A stretch of 64,000 nucleotides of DNA from an uncultured Alistipes sp. (GTDB lineage: Bacteria; Bacteroidota; Bacteroidia; Bacteroidales; Rikenellaceae), in NCBI GenBank assembly GCA_944321965.1, contig CALUNH010000003.1, positions 1 through 64,000 on the forward strand, in the 5' to 3' direction. Within the stretch, counting starts at the first letter, position 1. Each line of letters begins with the position of its first letter. A program made the position numbers and the translations under genes. This document shows positions 60,260 through 64,000 of the stretch, piece by piece. The notes under the pieces are model-generated. The model did not search any database. It worked only from the letters and a program-made list of their open reading frames with translations, and had not been told where the DNA came from.

Positions 60260-60904
60260 ATGCTTCGAAAATACCTCTTCTACGACCTCGACGGCACGCT
60301 GACCGACCCCATGGAGGGGATCACCCGCTCGGTGGAGTATGCCCTGCGCCACTTCGGCATCGAGGTGGCGGACCACCGCGAACTCTGCCCCTTCATCGGG
60401 CCGCCGCTGGCAGACTCGTTCCGCGAACGCTACGGCATGAACGAAGCCGAGACGGCCACGGCTATCGCCAGGATGCGCGAATACTTCGCCCCGAAGGGGA
60501 TCTTCGAGAATGAACTCTACCCGGGGATCCCGGAGTTGCTGGCCGACACGGCGGCGGCCGGGTGCGTAAACGTCATGGCAACGTCGAAACCCGAACCCTT
60601 CGCCCGGCGGATCGCCGAACATTTCGACATCGCCCGCCACTTCCGCCTCATTGCCGGAAGCGGCCTCGACGGTTCGCGCACCTCGAAGGTCGAGGTGATC
60701 CGCCACGCCCTCGCACAGTTGCGAATCGCCCCGGAGGAGGCCGTCATGATCGGCGACCGCCGCTACGACATCGAAGGTGCCGCAGCAGCAGGCCTCGACT
60801 CCGTAGCCGTGGGCTGGGGATACGCCGCACCCGGCGAACTGGAGGCCGCACGCCCCGGCCATTTCGCCGCGGATGTCGAGGCCCTGCGGCGGCTGTTGCT
60901 CTGA
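60260..60904 (+). CDS. HAD-family hydrolase (phosphoglycolate phosphatase-like)
   Basis: The 214-aa protein has HAD motif I FYDLDGTLTDPMEG (nucleophile Asp9), motif II MATSKPEPFA, motif III Lys in RTSKVEVI and motif IV VMIGDRRYDIEGAAAAG. The helical cap between motifs I and II matches Gph/5'-nucleotidase-like members. The ATG at 60260 is preferred because the upstream frame has no family similarity. Substrate is uncertain (phosphoglycolate, pyrophosphate or a nucleotide). Confidence 0.92.
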   Translation: MLRKYLFYDLDGTLTDPMEGITRSVEYALRHFGIEVADHRELCPFIGPPLADSFRERYGMNEAETATAIARMREYFAPKGIFENELYPGIPELLADTAAAGCVNVMATSKPEPFARRIAEHFDIARHFRLIAGSGLDGSRTSKVEVIRHALAQLRIAPEEAVMIGDRRYDIEGAAAAGLDSVAVGWGYAAPGELEAARPGHFAADVEALRRLLL

Positions 60905-60962
60905 ATGCGCCCGGCACCGCACTTTTCAGCCCGAAAACGGCGGCAATCCGGAAAATTTGACC

Positions 60963-60970
60963 TACTTTTG
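60963..60970 (+). promoter_or_regulatory. Possible -7 element for the AspT-type gene
   Basis: TACTTTTG lies 24 bp before the ATG at 60994; the -33 region is poor. Confidence 0.4.
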
Positions 60971-60993
60971 CAACTGTTTCAACCGCCCAACAG

Positions 60994-62655
60994 ATGGAAT
61001 GGCTCAAAGACCTGATTCTCGAACCCTCGGCCCTGCAGGCCGTCGTGGTGATATCGCTGATCTCCTCGATCGGGATCGGGCTGGGTAAGATCCGCTTCTT
61101 CGGCATCTCCCTCGGCACGGCCTTCATCTTCTTCACCGGCATCCTCGCCGGACATTTCGGGCTGCGGCTCGACCCCGCCATGCTGACCTATGCCGAGAGC
61201 TTCGGACTCATCATCTTCGTCTACGCCTTAGGATTGCAGGTCGGTCCCGGATTCTTCAGTTCGATGCGCGCCGACGGACTGCGCCTGCTCTCCCCGGCCA
61301 TCGGGCTCATCATCTTCGGCACGCTCCTCGCTGCCGTCATGAGCTATGCGTTAGGCATCGCCATGCCCGACATGTCGGGCATCCTCTGCGGCGCCACGAC
61401 CAACACCCCGGCCCTGGGTGCCGCCCAGCAGGTCCTCAAGCAGCTGGGCATGGATGACAGCGGCGCCGCCCTGAGCTGTGCCGTAACCTACCCGCTGGGC
61501 GTCGTCGGCGTAATCCTGGCCATCGCCCTGCTGCGCAAGCTCTTCGTCCGCCCCTCGGACCTCCCCGGACCCGATGCCGAGCACCGCAAGAACGTCTTCA
61601 TCGCCAGCTACCACATCACCAACCCCGCGCTCTTCGGCCGGAGCGTCCACGACATCGCCGTTCAGAGCCACCACCACTTCGTGATCTCCCGCCTCTGGCG
61701 AAACGGGCAGGTCTCGATCCCCACCTCGGACAAAACCCTGCAGCAGGACGACGTGATTCTGGTCATCACCACCCCGGGCGAAGCCCAGGCCCTCGGGATG
61801 ATCTTCGGAGAACAGGAGCAGAAGGACTGGAACAAGGAGAATATCGACTGGAATGCCGTCGACAGCCAGCTCATCTCGCAGCGTATCCTCGTCACGCGGC
61901 CCGAAATCAACGGCAAGAAACTCGCGCAGCTGCGCCTGCGCAACAACTACGGCATCAACATCAGCCGCGTCTACCGTTCGGGCGTGCAGCTGCTGGCCAC
62001 CCCCGACCTGCGGCTGCAGTTGGGCGACCGCCTCACGGTCGTGGGCGAAGCCCAGGCGATCCGCAACGTGGAGAAGATCCTCGGCAACGCCGTGAAGAGC
62101 CTCAACGAACCCAACCTCATCTCGGTCTTCATCGGATTGATCCTCGGACTCACGCTCGGAAGCATCCCGGTTTCGATCCCCGGCATCTCGATACCCGTCA
62201 AACTCGGGCTCGCCGGAGGCCCGATCATCGTCGGCATCCTCATCGGCACCTTCGGGCCCCGGCTGCACATGATCACCTACACCACCCAGAGCGCCAACCT
62301 CATGCTGCGCGCACTGGGACTCTCGATGTACCTCGCCTGCCTGGGGCTCGATGCCGGGCAGCACTTCTTCGAGACGGTCATGCGCCCCGAAGGGCTCCTC
62401 TGGCTCGGGGCCGGATTCATCCTGACCTTCGTTCCGGTAGTGCTGGTCGGGCTCTTCGCACTGCGGGTGCTGAAGGTCGACTTCGGTTCCGTCTCGGGCC
62501 TGCTCTGCGGCAGCATGGCCAACCCCATGGCCCTCAACTACGCCAACGACACCATCGAGGGCGACAACCCCTCGGTCTCCTACGCCACGGTCTATCCCGT
62601 CTGCATGTTCCTGCGCGTGATCATCATCCAGGTGCTGCTGATGCTTACGCTTTAG
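60994..62655 (+). CDS. AspT/YidE/YbjL-type antiporter family transporter
   Basis: The 553-aa inner-membrane protein has two halves of about five hydrophobic helices (1-185 and 375-553) around two cytoplasmic TrkA_C/RCK-C domains (about 195-370, for example VISRLWRNGQVSIPTSDKTLQQDDVILVITTP and LLATPDLRLQLGDRLTVVGE). It has the family motifs FGLIIFVYALGLQVGPGFF and GILCGATTNTPALGAA. AspT exchanges aspartate for alanine; the substrate of this branch is unknown. Its stop overlaps the convergent channel gene by 11 bp. Confidence 0.92.
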   Translation: MEWLKDLILEPSALQAVVVISLISSIGIGLGKIRFFGISLGTAFIFFTGILAGHFGLRLDPAMLTYAESFGLIIFVYALGLQVGPGFFSSMRADGLRLLSPAIGLIIFGTLLAAVMSYALGIAMPDMSGILCGATTNTPALGAAQQVLKQLGMDDSGAALSCAVTYPLGVVGVILAIALLRKLFVRPSDLPGPDAEHRKNVFIASYHITNPALFGRSVHDIAVQSHHHFVISRLWRNGQVSIPTSDKTLQQDDVILVITTPGEAQALGMIFGEQEQKDWNKENIDWNAVDSQLISQRILVTRPEINGKKLAQLRLRNNYGINISRVYRSGVQLLATPDLRLQLGDRLTVVGEAQAIRNVEKILGNAVKSLNEPNLISVFIGLILGLTLGSIPVSIPGISIPVKLGLAGGPIIVGILIGTFGPRLHMITYTTQSANLMLRALGLSMYLACLGLDAGQHFFETVMRPEGLLWLGAGFILTFVPVVLVGLFALRVLKVDFGSVSGLLCGSMANPMALNYANDTIEGDNPSVSYATVYPVCMFLRVIIIQVLLMLTL

Positions 62656-64000
62656 GCGTCCCGGCCACACCGGCCCCACCGGTTCCGTCAGTCCCGTCAG
62701 CCCTGCCCGTTCCGTCAGTTCCGTCGGTCCCGCCCGTTCCGCCCGTTCCATCCGTTCCATCCGTTCCATCCGTTCCGCCCGTCCCGTCAGCCTTGTCAGC
62801 CCCGCCCGAGCCGCCCGAGCCATTGGGGCCTCCGGAAGCATCCGGAACATCGTCGCCCTGCAGGAAATCCCCGAGGGCCGCCACATCCGATCCGGCGGGA
62901 TTCTGAAAGACCCGCAGCCCGAATTCGGGGATCGCCGCCAGCACATGATCGAAAACATCCGACTGGATTCCTTCATACTCCTCCCACACCACCGTATCGG
63001 TAAAGAAATAGAGCTGGAGCGGAATCCCCGTCTCCGTGGGCTGCAGCTGACGGACCATCAGCGTCATCGTCTTGTTCACCGGGACTTCGTTCTCCAGATA
63101 GCGCACCAGATAGGCGCGGAATACCCCCAGATTGGTCTGATGCAGGCCGTTGATCTTCCGCTCGCCGGGGGCGATGCCGTGGGCGGAATTATAAGCCTCG
63201 ATCCGCTCTTCGGTCCGGTCGATGTAGTCGCGCAGCAGGTCAATCTTGCGGAAGTGTTTCAGCATCTCGGGCGTGCAGAAGCGCACGCTGGTCATGTCGA
63301 TCGACACCGAGCGCATCACGCGCCGCCCGCCCGAGAGCTGCATGGCGTGCCAGTTCGTAAAGGAGTCGGTCGTCAGCAGGTAGGGCGGCAGCATGACCAG
63401 CGTATTGTCCCAGTTGCGGATCTTCACGGTCGTGAGCGACACCTCCTCGACCGTGCCGTCCGCGCCGTACTTCGGGACCGAGATCCAGTCGCCGACCTGC
63501 AGCATGTTGTTGGCCGAGAGCTGGATCCCCGAAACGAAGCCCATGATGCTGTCGCGGAAAACCAGCATCAGCACCGCGGCCGAAGCCCCGAGTCCGGTCA
63601 GCAGTTTGACGGGCGACTTGTCGATCAGGATGGCGACGATCAGGATTACGGCGACGATCGAGAAGAATCCCTGAGCGGTCTGCCGCAGTCCCTTGATGGG
63701 TTTGTTCTGCCACGAGGGGCGCAGCGAGACGATATGGAAAGCCGCGCACAGCAGGGCGTTGATCAGCCGCATGAAGGTCACGACGATGCCGATCTGGGTC
63801 AGCCGCAAGGCGACGGTCTGCGCCGCGGAGCCCTCGTCGAAGATCATCGGGAGGACGATCGTCAGCAGGATGGCGATCAGGACGTGGCAGCTGCGGTTGA
63901 GCACCTGCACGCTGAAGAGTTTGTCGTCCCACTTCACGCGGGTGTGCTCGACCAGGCGGCGGATCGCGCGCACGACGACCAGCTGCAGGAAAAGATCGAG
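62645..64000 (-). CDS. MscS-family mechanosensitive channel, partial at 5' end
   Basis: The frame is open to the right edge, so the N terminus is missing. The visible 451 residues include membrane segments, the pore helix and MscS beta domain (DSIMGFVSGIQLSANNMLQVGDWISV, then GTVEEVSLTTVKIRNWDNTLVMLPP) typical of the YbdG-like group, and a soluble C-terminal region. The last 50-60 residues (62648 to about 62830) are a Gly-Thr-Asp-rich repeat tail of GTD/GTG triplets, encoded by a CCGTTCCAT-type microsatellite. Confidence 0.93.
   Translation of the reverse strand, partial: LDLFLQLVVVRAIRRLVEHTRVKWDDKLFSVQVLNRSCHVLIAILLTIVLPMIFDEGSAAQTVALRLTQIGIVVTFMRLINALLCAAFHIVSLRPSWQNKPIKGLRQTAQGFFSIVAVILIVAILIDKSPVKLLTGLGASAAVLMLVFRDSIMGFVSGIQLSANNMLQVGDWISVPKYGADGTVEEVSLTTVKIRNWDNTLVMLPPYLLTTDSFTNWHAMQLSGGRRVMRSVSIDMTSVRFCTPEMLKHFRKIDLLRDYIDRTEERIEAYNSAHGIAPGERKINGLHQTNLGVFRAYLVRYLENEVPVNKTMTLMVRQLQPTETGIPLQLYFFTDTVVWEEYEGIQSDVFDHVLAAIPEFGLRVFQNPAGSDVAALGDFLQGDDVPDASGGPNGSGGSGGADKADGTGGTDGTDGTDGTGGTGGTDGTDGTGRADGTDGTGGAGVAGTPKA

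Overview
The window is chromosomal DNA of a high-GC member of the Bacteroidales, most like Alistipes or a close relative. The evidence is a SusC/SusD pair, Bacteroidota-type promoters (TTG, 19-21 bp, TAnnTTTG) before many genes, weak Shine-Dalgarno sites, and strong GC-rich codon use. The assignment comes from sequence character only; no database was searched. There are 51 supported protein genes (one running off the right edge), one tRNA, one candidate small RNA, one duplicated gene tail and several noncoding repeat arrays. I saw no rRNA, CRISPR array, transposase or integrase.

Layout. 1-7000: an AT-rich left edge against tRNA-Leu(CAA), uvrC, an exported protein pair (lipoprotein plus DUF5723-type barrel), a promoter-to-terminator small RNA candidate, a patatin-like lipase and 5-formyltetrahydrofolate cyclo-ligase. 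7000-10800: sdhCAB (succinate dehydrogenase/fumarate reductase), followed by a second copy of the last sdhB codons and terminator. 10800-16900: an ECF sigma factor/anti-sigma operon with envelope proteins, divergent from a PspC-PspC-PadR-DUF2807-PspC envelope operon. 17000-22200: phosphofructokinase, a PfkB sugar/nucleoside kinase, a family 2 glycosyltransferase and DsbD. 22200-33000: a small CxxC protein, a GH2 beta-galactosidase, an RND efflux operon, a 76-77 bp repeat array, and a thioredoxin-ferredoxin-MarR mini-operon.

33295-54521 is a polysaccharide utilisation locus best read as an alginate (polyuronate) locus. It holds SusC, SusD, two IPT/TIG surface glycan-binding lipoproteins, two PL6-type lyases, a PL17-type oligo-alginate lyase, KdgF, an MFS hexuronate-type transporter, an SDR reductase, a further alginate-lyase-fold protein, a divergent esterase, a jelly-roll lyase-like protein and a GntR/FCD regulator. 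Surface proteins would bind and import chains, lyases would make unsaturated uronates, KdgF would open the ring and the SDR would reduce the product to 2-keto-3-deoxygluconate. No KDG kinase or KDPG aldolase gene was recognised in the window. A TGGT-NN-ACCA palindrome lies 14-15 bp downstream of three -7 elements in this locus and is the likely site of the GntR regulator.

55000-59900 is a tight operon (indolepyruvate:ferredoxin oxidoreductase alpha and beta, aminotransferase, CoA-transferase), probably oxidising aromatic amino acids to aryl-acetates with energy recovery. The right end holds a HAD phosphatase, an AspT/YidE-type transporter and a convergent MscS-type channel with a microsatellite-encoded Gly-rich tail.
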